Shown here: positions 15,054 to 22,997 of the stretch, piece by piece
Layout of the letters: each line of letters begins with the position of its first letter
Position numbering within the stretch: the first letter of the stretch is position 1
From: an uncultured Clostridium sp.
GTDB lineage: Bacteria > Bacillota > Clostridia > TANB77 > CAG-508
Direction: 5' to 3'
Length of the DNA stretch: 33,463 nucleotides
Assembly (NCBI GenBank): GCA_946500265.1
Contig: CAMMVE010000016.1
Location: 1 to 33,463 of the forward strand
Made by a program: the position numbers and the translations under genes
The notes under the pieces: model-generated
What the model was told of the DNA's origin: nothing
Seen by the model: only the letters and a program-made list of their open reading frames with translations
Database searches by the model: none

Positions 15054-15797
15054 TTACTCTCTTTTAAATACTAAATCACTAAAATCTGTTTTTTCTATGC
15101 TAGAAGTACCTTCTGATGTAATGTCCCCGCAAGGCATTTGCAATGTCATATTTGTTCTATAGCTGCAATTGTCTACAGTTATTACTAAATCAAAATTCAC
15201 ATCAAATTGAATTTCTTCATTTGTTACTTTTAATCTTTTTAACAAAGTTCCATCGTGAGTAATTTCTTTATCCTTGTCAGAACTATATGTTCCAAGTCCT
15301 GTATTACTAAAACTTAATACTAAATTTCCACCATTGCTACCTATTTCCAATGTTTGTGGATTGCTTTTATCTGCTCCTTTATATTCTAATTTTCCTTCTT
15401 GAACCAAATATTCTTCTGAGTAATCAAAAAGTCTTCCATCAACACTATTTGGCATATATATATTTATTTCACCTTTTGTTGGAACTTTTGTAATATTTAT
15501 ATTTTCTAATTTTACTGACTTAATAATTTTCTCTTCGCCCCAATAATTTTCGTTTTTATCAATATAAATATATACATCATTATTTTGTAAAACATCAAAA
15601 TTCCATTTTTTCTTTCCTTCTGCCTCATTTCCTTCTGCTGTACTAACAATTATAATCTTCGAAAGATTAAATGGCATGTTTTTATCTCCTTCTACCTGAT
15701 AACGTATCATTATGGCAGCTACTAAAACAAGTATAACTGCAAGTATAAAAATCGCTACGCACAGTTTAATTATTTGTTTTTTCTTTTCTTTATCCAC
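15054..15797 (-). CDS. Membrane-anchored extracytoplasmic protein, unknown function
   Basis: A 247-residue protein I cannot assign. Residues 1-9 are basic (MDKEKKKQI), residues 10-33 form one membrane helix (LCVAIFILAVILVLVAAIMI), and the rest would lie outside the membrane. The outer part is beta-rich with repeated Asn, Asp and Lys (NDVYIYIDKNENYW, GEINIYMPNSVDGRLFDYSE) and two cysteines late (NCSYRT, MPCGD). There is no cleavage site I trust, so it is probably tethered. A 9-base hairpin (15038-15046 with 15050-15058) overlaps the stop codon. It follows tRNA-Ser on the same strand. Confidence 0.7.
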   Translation of the reverse strand: MDKEKKKQIIKLCVAIFILAVILVLVAAIMIRYQVEGDKNMPFNLSKIIIVSTAEGNEAEGKKKWNFDVLQNNDVYIYIDKNENYWGEEKIIKSVKLENINITKVPTKGEINIYMPNSVDGRLFDYSEEYLVQEGKLEYKGADKSNPQTLEIGSNGGNLVLSFSNTGLGTYSSDKDKEITHDGTLLKRLKVTNEEIQFDVNFDLVITVDNCSYRTNMTLQMPCGDITSEGTSSIEKTDFSDLVFKRE

Positions 15798-15851
15798 TTT
15801 TTTAAATCCTCCATTTATTTTATATATGCTTATTAGCTAAATTATATAACT

Positions 15852-15944
15852 TGGCGGAGCGGGTGGGATTCGAACCCACGTGCCAGCTTTCACTGACCAA
15901 CTGATTTCGAGTCAGCCTCGTTATGACCACTTCGATACCACTCC
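15852..15944 (-). tRNA. tRNA-Ser(CGA)
   Basis: Class II tRNA with a long variable arm. Acceptor GGAGTGG pairs with CCGCTCC (one G-T pair), anticodon loop CTCGAAA gives anticodon CGA (codon UCG), T arm GTGGGTTCGAATCCCAC, discriminator G, and CCA is encoded in the DNA (15854-15852). Confidence 0.96.
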
Positions 15945-15980
15945 AATTATATTCTTTCTTTTTTATAAGTTTATCAATTT

Positions 15981-16463
15981 TTATTTCTTACTCTTTTTCA
16001 AGCTTTTTTTATATTCTCTTAACACCACAAAAAATTCTTTTAGCATTTTCTCACAGTCGCCTTTTAATATGCCTTTTTCTACTTCTACTTTATGATTAAA
16101 TTTGTAATCTTCTAATAAATTTAAAACCGAACCACATGCTCCGGTCTTTTCGTCCATTGTACCTATATATACTTTTTTTAACCTAGACTGAATAATCGCT
16201 CCTGCACACATAGGACATGGCTCTAATGTAACATACATTTCACAGTCATTTAATCTCCATGTATCTAGCTTTTTACTAGCTCTTTGTATGGCTAATATTT
16301 CTGCATGTTTTGTTGTATCTTTTTTTTCTTCTTTAACATTATGTGCTCTCGCAATTATTTCTCCGTCTTTTACTATTATAGCACCAACTGGTATTTCAAG
16401 TTTTTTGTATGCTTTTCTAGCTTCTAACAAAGCTTCTTTCATAAAGTATTCTTTTTGTTCCAT
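15981..16463 (-). CDS. tadA: tRNA-specific adenosine deaminase
   Basis: A 160-residue zinc enzyme converting A34 to inosine in tRNA-Arg(ACG), needed for wobble decoding. Catalytic H53-A-E55 (KHAEI) and zinc cysteines C83 and C86 (PCPMCAGAI) are intact, as are the start KEALLEARKAYKKLEIPVGA and the end KGDCEKMLKEFF. ATG 16463 is used because AGAGGGTG lies before it; the ORF could extend to 16511 without RBS support. tRNA-Ser lies just downstream; the two may share a transcript. Confidence 0.95.
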   Translation of the reverse strand: MEQKEYFMKEALLEARKAYKKLEIPVGAIIVKDGEIIARAHNVKEEKKDTTKHAEILAIQRASKKLDTWRLNDCEMYVTLEPCPMCAGAIIQSRLKKVYIGTMDEKTGACGSVLNLLEDYKFNHKVEVEKGILKGDCEKMLKEFFVVLREYKKSLKKSKK

Positions 16464-16576
16464 AAACACCCTCTTTTTAGTATGATAAAAGTGCTTCGCC
16501 TTTTGTAGCATTTTGTTTCGCGAATATGCACGGTCTCAGGAAATTATTACATTATTTGTAATGCAGTACATATTAT

Positions 16577-16605
16577 ATTATATTATATTTTGTTTTTTTT
16601 TACAA
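16577..16605 (-). promoter_or_regulatory. Sigma-A promoter of tadA
   Basis: Minus strand TTGTAA (16605-16600), 17-base spacer, TATAAT (16582-16577). The -35 box has the same AATACTTG left flank as other promoters in this window. Confidence 0.55.
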
Positions 16606-16633
16606 GTATTTTCTAAAGCTAGCGTAATTAGCT

Positions 16634-16666
16634 TTTTGCAAAATAATACGCAAGGATTAGTTGCAA
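16634..16666. promoter_or_regulatory. Paired TTGCAA palindromes, candidate repressor operators
   Basis: TTTTGCAAAA (16634-16643) is a perfect 10-base palindrome; TTGCAA recurs at 16661-16666, where it is the -35 box of the rightward promoter. Centres are 25 bases apart. Inference: binding sites for the XRE repressor encoded at once downstream. Confidence 0.4.
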
Positions 16667-16689
16667 AACGAAATTTTTTAGTGTATAAT
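16661..16689 (+). promoter_or_regulatory. Sigma-A promoter of the repressor-DinD islet
   Basis: TTGCAA (16661-16666), 17-base spacer, TATAAT (16684-16689), only 18 bases from ATG 16707, so the leader is very short. Confidence 0.65.
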
Positions 16690-16706
16690 ACCTGCGGGGC
16701 GATTTT

Positions 16707-17297
16707 ATGAATGAAGAGATTATTTTAGAAAAGTTTGCGGAAAGATTTTCTAAATTAGTAAAAAATAGTAGCATTGAAGTAGCTACATTGGCGCAAATGT
16801 TAGGTATAAAAAGTAAGTCTACTATTTATAGATATATGAATGCTGAAATGACTCCAAAATTAACAACTGTAAAATATGCATCTGAAATTTTTAATGTAAA
16901 TCCTTTATGGTTAATGGGATACGATGTTGATAAATATGTTACTAAAAAAGAAGTCTTAGGAAATTCAATATCTCCTGTTCCGCTTCTTGCATTAGTAAAG
17001 GATGGATATAACTACTTAGCACAAGAAAATTGGATTGGTACTGTATATGTAGAAAAGAGTTTAGTTGGAAATGGAAAAAACTATTTTGCTTTAAAAGTAA
17101 AAGATAATACTATGGCTCCTGTTTTCACAGAAAATGATATCGTCATAATCAAAAAACAAAATGACTGTGATAATAATGAATTTGCAATAGTTATAATAAA
17201 TGAAGGCGAAGGCACCTTAAAAAAGATAAAGAAAATAGATAATGGCATTATTTTACAACCTTTAAATCCAGCATATCGGTCCTGTAATGTACACTAA
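16707..17297 (+). CDS. XRE-S24 (CI/LexA-like) repressor, C-terminally frameshifted
   Basis: Residues 24-68 form a helix-turn-helix (VATLAQMLGIKSKSTIYRYM ... NPLWLMGYD), residues 88-190 an S24/LexA-type domain. In active members an Ala-Gly bond is cut by a Ser-Lys pair during SOS. Here the expected bond reads D99-G100, the Ser position is T135 (LKVKDNTMAPVF), while Lys (T-L-K172) is kept. The 3' end is frameshifted: one extra base near 17276-17280 ends the protein at 17297 with RSCNVH; removing it continues PVMYTKEEMETIPIIIVGVV to a stop at 17364, the normal family end. It therefore looks like a repressor that cannot self-cleave, or a decaying one. It precedes the DinD-like gene in an apparent operon. 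Confidence 0.8.
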   Translation: MNEEIILEKFAERFSKLVKNSSIEVATLAQMLGIKSKSTIYRYMNAEMTPKLTTVKYASEIFNVNPLWLMGYDVDKYVTKKEVLGNSISPVPLLALVKDGYNYLAQENWIGTVYVEKSLVGNGKNYFALKVKDNTMAPVFTENDIVIIKKQNDCDNNEFAIVIINEGEGTLKKIKKIDNGIILQPLNPAYRSCNVH

Positions 17298-17377
17298 AGA
17301 AGAAATGGAAACAATACCAATTATTATAGTAGGTGTTGTAAAGCAATTGAAAAGGGAGTTTTAAAAGGAGTAGAAAT

Positions 17378-18244
17378 ATGGAAGATAATAAAATAAAAGA
17401 AAACAAAGAATTAGTTTTGTTTGAAAATAATAAAATAAGAAGACAAATGTATAATGGGGAATGGAATTATGCTATTTCAGATATTATAGAAATATTAACA
17501 GGAAGTAAAGATCCCAATACTTATTGGAGAGTAATGAAAAAGAGACTATTAGAAGAAGGTAACGAGTCCGTTACAAATTGTAACGAACTGAAAATACCGT
17601 CTAAAAAAGATGGTAAAAAATATAAGACTGACTGTGCAAATAGAGAGACTATTTTTAGATTAATTCAATCTATTCCATCTCCTAATGCAGAACCTTTTAA
17701 ATTATGGTTTGCTAAATTAGCAGAAGAAAGAATACAAGAGGTTATTGACCCGTCGCTTGCCATAGAAAGAGCTAGACGAACATATTTAAAAAAAGGTTAT
17801 GATGAAGAATGGACTAATGCTCGAATAAAAGGTATTGGGGCTAGAAATGATTTAACAAATGAATGGAAAAATAGAGGTGCTAATACTAAAGATTATGCTA
17901 TTTTAACAGATGAAATTAGTAAAGGCACGTTTAGCATTACTACTCAACAGCATAAAGAAATAAAAGGCTTAGATAAACAGAATTTACGAGATAATATGTC
18001 AGCTATGGAACTAGCCTTAATGACACTTGCAGAAGTCACTACAACTGAACTACACAGAACTCACGACTCTCAAGGTTTTGATGAGTTAGAAAGTGATGCT
18101 AAAACAGGTGGTAATATTGCAGGTCAAACAAGAGAAAATATAGAAAAGCAACTTGGTAAGCCTGTTGTTACAAAAGAAAATGCTAATAACTTTAGAGAAA
18201 AGAAAAATATTAAGTCACCTTATAGTAAGAAATTGAAGGAATAG
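17378..18244 (+). CDS. BRO-N / DinD-like protein (antirepressor type)
   Basis: A 288-residue protein. Residues about 15-125 are a BRO-N domain (LVLFENNKIRRQMYNGEWNY, AISDIIEILTGSKDPNTYW, RETIFRLIQSIPSPNAEPFK LWFAKL), the DNA-binding part of phage antirepressors. Residues 130-260 match the C-terminal region of E. coli DinD, a DNA-damage-induced protein: ILTDEISKGTFSITTQQHKE, GLDKQNLRDNMSAMELALMT, then GGNIAGQTRENIEKQLGKPV. RBS AAAGGAG precedes the ATG, 13 bases after the ancestral repressor stop, so the pair was one transcript. Inference: a damage-responsive regulator/effector module of phage origin lodged beside a tRNA gene. Confidence 0.82.
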   Translation: MEDNKIKENKELVLFENNKIRRQMYNGEWNYAISDIIEILTGSKDPNTYWRVMKKRLLEEGNESVTNCNELKIPSKKDGKKYKTDCANRETIFRLIQSIPSPNAEPFKLWFAKLAEERIQEVIDPSLAIERARRTYLKKGYDEEWTNARIKGIGARNDLTNEWKNRGANTKDYAILTDEISKGTFSITTQQHKEIKGLDKQNLRDNMSAMELALMTLAEVTTTELHRTHDSQGFDELESDAKTGGNIAGQTRENIEKQLGKPVVTKENANNFREKKNIKSPYSKKLKE

Positions 18245-18252
18245 ATTTGGAC

Positions 18253-18329
<77 letters not shown>

Positions 18330-18346
18330 ATGTTTTGCATTTATAT

Positions 18347-18375
18347 ATTTTATATTATTTTGTTTAATTAATCAA
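18347..18375 (-). promoter_or_regulatory. Sigma-A promoter of tRNA-Arg
   Basis: Minus strand TTGATT (18375-18370), 17-base spacer, TAAAAT (18352-18347); the tRNA begins 18 bases downstream. Left flank is AATAC, as at galU. Confidence 0.65.
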
Positions 18376-18504
18376 GTATTTTTTATAACTATGTTTCTAT
18401 AAAAAAGCAACTTGACATAAATGTTATAATATTAATATTCGAAGCTTTATATTTATATATACAATTATATTTTTAAAAGTAATTAATATATTTTAGGAGA
18501 AATT

Positions 18505-19221
18505 ATGCAAAAAATATTAGGATATTTAAGAAAAGCAATTGAACACTATAACATGATAGAAGAAGGAGACAAAATAGCTGTTGGTCTTTCAGGTGGTAAA
18601 GATTCAATTACACTTTTAATGGGATTAAAAGCTTTGCAAAGGTTTTATCCAAAGCATTTCGAATTAGTTGCCATTAGTGTAAACCCTGGCTTTGAGTTTT
18701 TTGACTCTAATTTTTTGAGGGAAATTTGTTCCAAAATTGGAGTCCCATATATCGAATATGAGGGTCACATAAAAGAAATTGTATTTGATATACGAAAAGA
18801 AAAAAATCCATGTTCTTTGTGTGCTAATCTTCGTAGAGGTATACTAAATTCTACTGCTATTGAACAAGGTTGTAATAAACTTGCCCTTGGTCATAACGAA
18901 GATGATGTTTTGGAAACTTTCTTTTTGAATATGCTATATGCTGGTAACCTTTCTACTTTTGCACCAGTTAGCTATATGGATAGGTCTAAAATTACTTTGA
19001 TTCGCCCTTTAGTATATGCTCCAGAAAAAGAAATTAGGAAGTTTATTAAGAGAAATGAAATTAAAGTTATGCCGAAGAATTGTCCAATGGATGGTGTTTC
19101 AAAAAGAGAAGAAATTAAAGATATGTTATATAAATTAACTGTTAAAATTCCAAATGTAAGAGCTAATTTAATGGGTGCTATAAAAAGAGCCAATATTAAT
19201 GGTTGGAAAGAAATAAAATAG
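18505..19221 (+). CDS. TtcA-family tRNA cytidine-2-thiolation enzyme
   Basis: A 238-residue PP-loop ATPase. The ATP loop is S29-G-G-K-D-S34 and the iron-sulfur-binding pair C103-x2-C106 lies in KNPCSLCANLRRG; GHNEDDVLETFFLNMLYAG and the later Cys of PKNCPMDG complete the TtcA/TilS-like pattern. E. coli TtcA makes 2-thiocytidine at position 32 of tRNAs, including arginine tRNAs; clostridial homologues may do the same or act on another sulfur transfer. RBS TAGGAG before the ATG. It is divergent from tRNA-Arg and converges with pgcA at a shared hairpin. Confidence 0.88.
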   Translation: MQKILGYLRKAIEHYNMIEEGDKIAVGLSGGKDSITLLMGLKALQRFYPKHFELVAISVNPGFEFFDSNFLREICSKIGVPYIEYEGHIKEIVFDIRKEKNPCSLCANLRRGILNSTAIEQGCNKLALGHNEDDVLETFFLNMLYAGNLSTFAPVSYMDRSKITLIRPLVYAPEKEIRKFIKRNEIKVMPKNCPMDGVSKREEIKDMLYKLTVKIPNVRANLMGAIKRANINGWKEIK

Positions 19222-19269
19222 AAAGTGAAACATCGGGACACATTCAAATGTGTCCCAACGTTTCACTTT
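19222..19269. repeat. Intergenic hairpin repeat, copy 3, acting as two-way terminator
   Basis: AAAGTGAAAC (19222-19231) pairs with GTTTCACTTT (19260-19269) and the inner GGGACACATT / AATGTGTCCC arms extend the stem; T-rich sequence follows on the plus strand (CACTTTTATTTC). It fills exactly the gap between the convergent ttcA-like and pgcA stop codons, so it probably ends both transcripts. Confidence 0.75.
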
Positions 19270-21005
19270 TATTTCTTTGCCTCTTCTGACATTTCTTTTA
19301 CTGCATTTTCCAAGGCTTTTAATTCATTGTCTGCATCTTCCATACTATTTCCGCAAACACCCATATAAAATTTTATTTTTGGTTCTGTTCCTGATGGACG
19401 TACACATATCCATGCATTATTTTCTAAATCAAAGTATAAAACATTTGATTTTGGTAGACCTGTAGAAGTTTTGTTTCCATTTTCATCTATAATTTCTTGT
19501 TTACTATAATCTCCAAATGATTTTACTTTTAGTCCTGCTAATTCTTTTGGTGGATTATTTCTCATATTTTCCATCATCTTTTTAATTTCTTCAGCACCTT
19601 CTATTCCCTTTAAAGTAATAGACATTTGTTTTTCTTTATAATAACCATATTTTTTATACATTTCATTCATTTGATCCCATAATGTTAATCCATGCATTTT
19701 GTAATATGCTGCCGCTTCACAAACTGTCATTACAGCTACTATTCCATCTTTGTCTCTAGCATGTGTTCCTATTATGCACCCATAGCTTTCCTCATATGAG
19801 TATACACATTCATATGAATGTTCTTGTTCAAATCCTCTAATTATTTTTGCTATATTTTTAAATCCTGTAAGTGTTGCAAATAATTTTACTCCATATTCTT
19901 TTGCAATAGCATCTGTCATATTTGATGATACTATAGTTTTTATAATAGCTCCATTTTCAGGAAGTGTTCCTGTAGCTTTCTTCTGTGATAATATATACTC
20001 TGCAATAAGGTTTCCTGTCATATTTCCATTAAATTGAATATATTCTCCTGTTTTTGTGTCTTTTACATATATTCCTAATCTATCTGCATCTGGGTCATTA
20101 GCTAAAATAATATCTGCATCTACTTTTTTAGCAAGTTCTAATGCCAATGTAAATGCCTTTGGATCTTCTGGGTTTGGATAACTTACTGTTGGAAAATGCC
20201 CATCTGGTTGCTCCTGCTCTTTTACAATATATACATTTTCAAATCCAATTTCTTTCAAAATTCTTTGTACTGGCATATTTCCAGTTCCATGTAATGGTGT
20301 ATATACAATTTTTATATCTTTTTGCATTTTCTTTATTGCATCTTCATGTACAACTAATTTCTTAAGCTCTGCTATATATTTATCATCTATTTCTTTTCCT
20401 ATAGTATTATATAGCCCTTTTTGAACAGCCTCTTCTTTTGACATAGTTTTAATTGTACTAAAATCTGTTACATTATTAACTTCTGTAATAATTTCCTTAT
20501 CCGTAGGCTCAACTATTTGAGCTCCATCCTCCCAGTAAACTTTGTATCCATTATACTCTGGTGGGTTATGACTAGCTGTAATTACTATTCCGGCAATACA
20601 TCCAAGCTCTCTTACCGCATATGATAGTTCAGGTGTTGGTCTTAAATCCTCAAATCTATATGTTTTTATTCCATTTGCATTCAAGCAAAGAGCTGTTTCC
20701 TCACTAAATTCTTTAGACATAATTCTACAGTCATATGCAATTGCAACTCCTCTTTCTTGTCCACCTTGCTTTACTATGTAATTTGCTAAACCTTGTGTTG
20801 CCTTTGTTACAGTGTATTTGTTCATTCTATTTGTTCCTATACCTATAACACCTCTTAAGCCCGCTGTTCCAAATTCTAGGTCTTTATAAAATCTGTCTTC
20901 AATTTCAGTATCATTTCCTTTAAGTGATAATAATTCTTTCTTACTTTCTTCATCAATTACAGGGTTATTTAACCATTCATTGTATCTTTCCTCATAGTTT
21001 TTCAT
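19269..21005 (-). CDS. pgcA: Alpha-phosphoglucomutase / phospho-sugar mutase
   Basis: A 578-residue enzyme converting glucose-6-phosphate to glucose-1-phosphate for UDP-glucose, glycolipid and wall-polymer synthesis. The phosphoserine is S145 in ITASHNPPEYNGYK; metal loop DPDADRLG at about residue 305; sugar loop ESYGCIIG, and the phosphate-binding end VRPSGTEPKIKFYMGV. Length matches Bacillus PgcA (about 580), and it is longer than ManB/GlmM types. Lies downstream of galU, the next enzyme of the pathway, separated by an ncRNA candidate and a terminator, so it probably has its own promoter in 21006-21075. Confidence 0.93.
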   Translation of the reverse strand: MKNYEERYNEWLNNPVIDEESKKELLSLKGNDTEIEDRFYKDLEFGTAGLRGVIGIGTNRMNKYTVTKATQGLANYIVKQGGQERGVAIAYDCRIMSKEFSEETALCLNANGIKTYRFEDLRPTPELSYAVRELGCIAGIVITASHNPPEYNGYKVYWEDGAQIVEPTDKEIITEVNNVTDFSTIKTMSKEEAVQKGLYNTIGKEIDDKYIAELKKLVVHEDAIKKMQKDIKIVYTPLHGTGNMPVQRILKEIGFENVYIVKEQEQPDGHFPTVSYPNPEDPKAFTLALELAKKVDADIILANDPDADRLGIYVKDTKTGEYIQFNGNMTGNLIAEYILSQKKATGTLPENGAIIKTIVSSNMTDAIAKEYGVKLFATLTGFKNIAKIIRGFEQEHSYECVYSYEESYGCIIGTHARDKDGIVAVMTVCEAAAYYKMHGLTLWDQMNEMYKKYGYYKEKQMSITLKGIEGAEEIKKMMENMRNNPPKELAGLKVKSFGDYSKQEIIDENGNKTSTGLPKSNVLYFDLENNAWICVRPSGTEPKIKFYMGVCGNSMEDADNELKALENAVKEMSEEAKK

Positions 21006-21075
21006 TTAATCACTTCCCTTTCCACAATTCTATATATTAATATTTTTGATGATTTAGAGTATATCATATATTAAT

Positions 21076-21108
21076 AAAAAAAACTATAATTATTAAAAAT
21101 TATAGTTT
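21076..21108 (-). terminator. Intrinsic terminator after the ncRNA candidate
   Basis: On the minus strand an 11-base perfect stem (21108-21098 with 21091-21081) with a 6-base loop is followed by eight T (complement of A at 21076-21083). It ends transcripts coming from galU or from the RNA at 21118-21275, before pgcA. Confidence 0.85.
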
Positions 21109-21117
21109 CCTAAAAAA

Positions 21118-21275
21118 TTATTATTTAAAGGTAATCCAATTTCGCATGTCCTGCAACGGTAGTTTTAATTAAAAAAGTCTCACGTCGTCCCAACGGAACT
21201 ACCTGCGCAGCTCGACTTTTTTAATTATAAACTCCCTGCGCGGACTTCATGTTCATCTGAACCTTTAAATAATAA
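21118..21275 (-). ncRNA. Nested-stem non-coding RNA candidate between galU and pgcA
   Basis: About 158 bases, far richer in G+C than other gaps. Outer stem: ACCTTTAAATAATAA (21261-21275) with TTATTATTTAAAGGT (21118-21132), 15 perfect pairs. Inner stem: GACTTTTTTAATTA (21214-21227) with TAATTAAAAAAGTC (21166-21179), 14 perfect pairs, capped by about 34 bases containing GTCGTCCCAACGGAAC. Between the stems are G+C-rich single-strand-like segments (minus: GAAGTCCGCGCAGGGAG and TTGCAGGACATGCG). A strong terminator follows on the minus strand. There is no ORF. The class is not established; the conserved clostridial raiA RNA is one possibility I cannot confirm. It starts ten bases beyond the galU stop, so it may be co-transcribed with or processed from galU mRNA. 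Confidence 0.6.
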
Positions 21276-21284
21276 CTTTTATCC

Positions 21285-22154
21285 TTATATATCTAAACTC
21301 TTTAAGAATTTAATCATCTCATCTCTTAATTCAGGTCTTCTTAAAGTTTCATCAACAGAAGCTTTAACAAATCCTAATTTGTCTCCTGAATCAAATCTTG
21401 TTGCTTCATAATCATATGCATACACACCTTCTTTTGTATTTACCATACTGTTATATGCATCTGTTACTTGAATTTCCCCACCTTTTCCTGGTTTTGTATT
21501 AGCTAGGAAATCGAATAAATCAGGCATCAAAACATGTCTATCAGATATAGCTAAATTTGATTTTGTTTCTTCAACTTTTGGCTTTTCTTGCATTTTTTCT
21601 ACTTTATATAGTCTATCATTTATTGCCTCTCCTGAAACATTACCATATTTTGGCACATCTTTCCAGTCAACTTTTTCTACACCAATTACAGAAGCACCTA
21701 GTCTTTCGTGCTCATCTATGATTTCTTTTAGGCATGGCTTTTTGCCTTGCATAATAACATCACCATACATAATTGCGAATGGCTCATTTCCAACAAAATC
21801 TTTTGCCATGTAAATTGCATGACCAAGTCCTTTTGCTCCGCCTTCTTCTTCTATAAAGTGTATTTTAGCCTTTCCTGATAAATTTGTTATCTGTGGTATA
21901 AAGCTTTCTTTTCCTCTTTCTACTAAAAAGTCTTCTAATTCCTTATCTTCAGAAAAATAATCTTCAACTACTTCCTTTTTTCTACCTACTACTAATAGTA
22001 TATCTTCTATTCCAGACGCAACAGCCTCATCTACTAAGTATTGAATTATTGGTTTGTCTAAAATTGTTAGCATACATTTAGGCAAACTCTTGCATGCTGG
22101 AAGAAATCTTGTTGCAAAACCTGCAACTGGTATAACTGCTTTTTTTACACTCAT
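21285..22154 (-). CDS. galU: UTP-glucose-1-phosphate uridylyltransferase
   Basis: A 289-residue nucleotidyltransferase making UDP-glucose. N-terminal nucleotide loop VAGFATRFLPACKSLPKCML (a variant of the usual GxGTRxLPxTKxxPKEML), then KPIIQYLVDEAVASGIEDIL, EGGAKGLGHAIYMAKDFV, YGDVIM, and the sugar-binding GKGGEIQVTDAYNSM and DSGDKLGF. Length and all motifs are normal. RBS CAGGAGGA. With pgcA next door it feeds the UgtP-type glycosyltransferase at 10503. Confidence 0.93.
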   Translation of the reverse strand: MSVKKAVIPVAGFATRFLPACKSLPKCMLTILDKPIIQYLVDEAVASGIEDILLVVGRKKEVVEDYFSEDKELEDFLVERGKESFIPQITNLSGKAKIHFIEEEGGAKGLGHAIYMAKDFVGNEPFAIMYGDVIMQGKKPCLKEIIDEHERLGASVIGVEKVDWKDVPKYGNVSGEAINDRLYKVEKMQEKPKVEETKSNLAISDRHVLMPDLFDFLANTKPGKGGEIQVTDAYNSMVNTKEGVYAYDYEATRFDSGDKLGFVKASVDETLRRPELRDEMIKFLKSLDI

Positions 22155-22172
22155 ATTTTTCCTCCTGATTTT

Positions 22173-22209
22173 AAAAAAATAATATAGAATATATGTATTC
22201 TATATTATT
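22173..22209 (-). terminator. Intrinsic terminator after the 22245-22766 gene
   Basis: Perfect 13-base stem (22209-22197 with 22190-22178), 6-base loop, followed on the minus strand by seven T (complement of 22173-22179). Lies directly upstream of the galU RBS and overlaps the -10 box of the galU promoter. Confidence 0.85.
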
Positions 22210-22225
22210 TTACTATAAAAATCAA
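22197..22225 (-). promoter_or_regulatory. Sigma-A promoter of galU
   Basis: Minus strand TTGATT (22225-22220), 17-base spacer, TAGAAT (22202-22197). The -10 box lies inside one arm of the upstream terminator stem, so ending the upstream transcript and starting galU use the same DNA. Confidence 0.5.
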
Positions 22226-22244
22226 GTATTAATGCATATTTATT

Positions 22245-22766
22245 TTAAGCATATCCTTCAAAGACATCTTGAATTTCTTTTTCCCCAGAAGTATTCAATA
22301 TTCTATCATGAGCATGCAATATTTCTGGCATATTAATATTAAACTCACTTACTTCAAAACAATTAATAATTTTAATGTTTACTTCTTTATACTTTTTACT
22401 ATTATCTTTTAGAAATTTTTCTATGTTTTTATTTGTCAAATCAATATAATTCTTACTTCCATTAATAAAAACTACATTAAGCTTGTCCTTAATTTCTAGT
22501 TTACTCATCTTTTCTTTAAGCTCTGAATACTTAATTCCATTAGATGACTTCCAATTAATATTTAGTATTTTTTCTTCATTCTTTAAATTTAATTTTTTTA
22601 TCAAAGTTCTTATATTTTCTTCTATTCCATTTTCTAATATTGTTATTACATTAGCTTTTTCGTTTATTTGTTTATTAATATATGGAAGTAACATTGTAAC
22701 TAAGTGCCAGTCGCTCACATAAAAACTACATAATTTTTCAATGTTATTTTTAGATGATTCCATCAT
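22245..22766 (-). CDS. Conserved-looking cytoplasmic protein, unknown function
   Basis: A 173-residue protein I do not recognise. It opens MMESSKNNIEKLCSFYVSDW then HLVTMLLPYINKQINEKANV, followed by alternating strands and helices (VITILENGIEENIRTLIKKL, KLNVVFINGSKNYIDLTNKN, KIINCFEVSEF) that suggest a Rossmann-like alpha/beta fold. No membrane segment. ATG 22766 follows GGAGG by five bases; the extra four residues upstream lack an RBS. It has its own terminator and is divergent from spoIIR, 231 bases away, so a sporulation link is possible but unproven. Confidence 0.7.
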   Translation of the reverse strand: MMESSKNNIEKLCSFYVSDWHLVTMLLPYINKQINEKANVITILENGIEENIRTLIKKLNLKNEEKILNINWKSSNGIKYSELKEKMSKLEIKDKLNVVFINGSKNYIDLTNKNIEKFLKDNSKKYKEVNIKIINCFEVSEFNINMPEILHAHDRILNTSGEKEIQDVFEGYA

Positions 22767-22886
22767 ATTAACCTCCATTCGGACTAATTTATAGTCCTAA
22801 TAAAAATTTATTAATAATTTCTTCTTGCTATATGGAAAATTTTACCATTTGGATTTCCGTAAGTCAAGACAAATCGTGTGCATAAT

Positions 22887-22893
22887 TTCGACA
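22887..22893 (-). promoter_or_regulatory. Spo0A-box match upstream of spoIIR
   Basis: TGTCGAA on the minus strand. The 7-mer is expected a few times by chance in 33 kb, so this single site is only suggestive. Confidence 0.25.
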
Positions 22894-22932
22894 TAGTTTC
22901 GAAAATTATAATGAAAAAATTTTGGAAAAACA

Positions 22933-22961
22933 GTATAAAATTTTAAAAATAGCAAATAATT
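22933..22961 (+). promoter_or_regulatory. Sigma-F-like promoter of spoIIR
   Basis: GTATA (22933-22937), 14-base spacer, GCAAATAATT (22952-22961), one mismatch from the sigma-F/G -10 pattern GGnnAnAnTw. In Bacillus spoIIR is transcribed by sigma-F in the forespore. The ATG is 36 bases downstream. Confidence 0.5.
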
Positions 22962-22997
22962 TTAGTACAAGAAAAAATTTAGTAATGGAGGTTGTAA

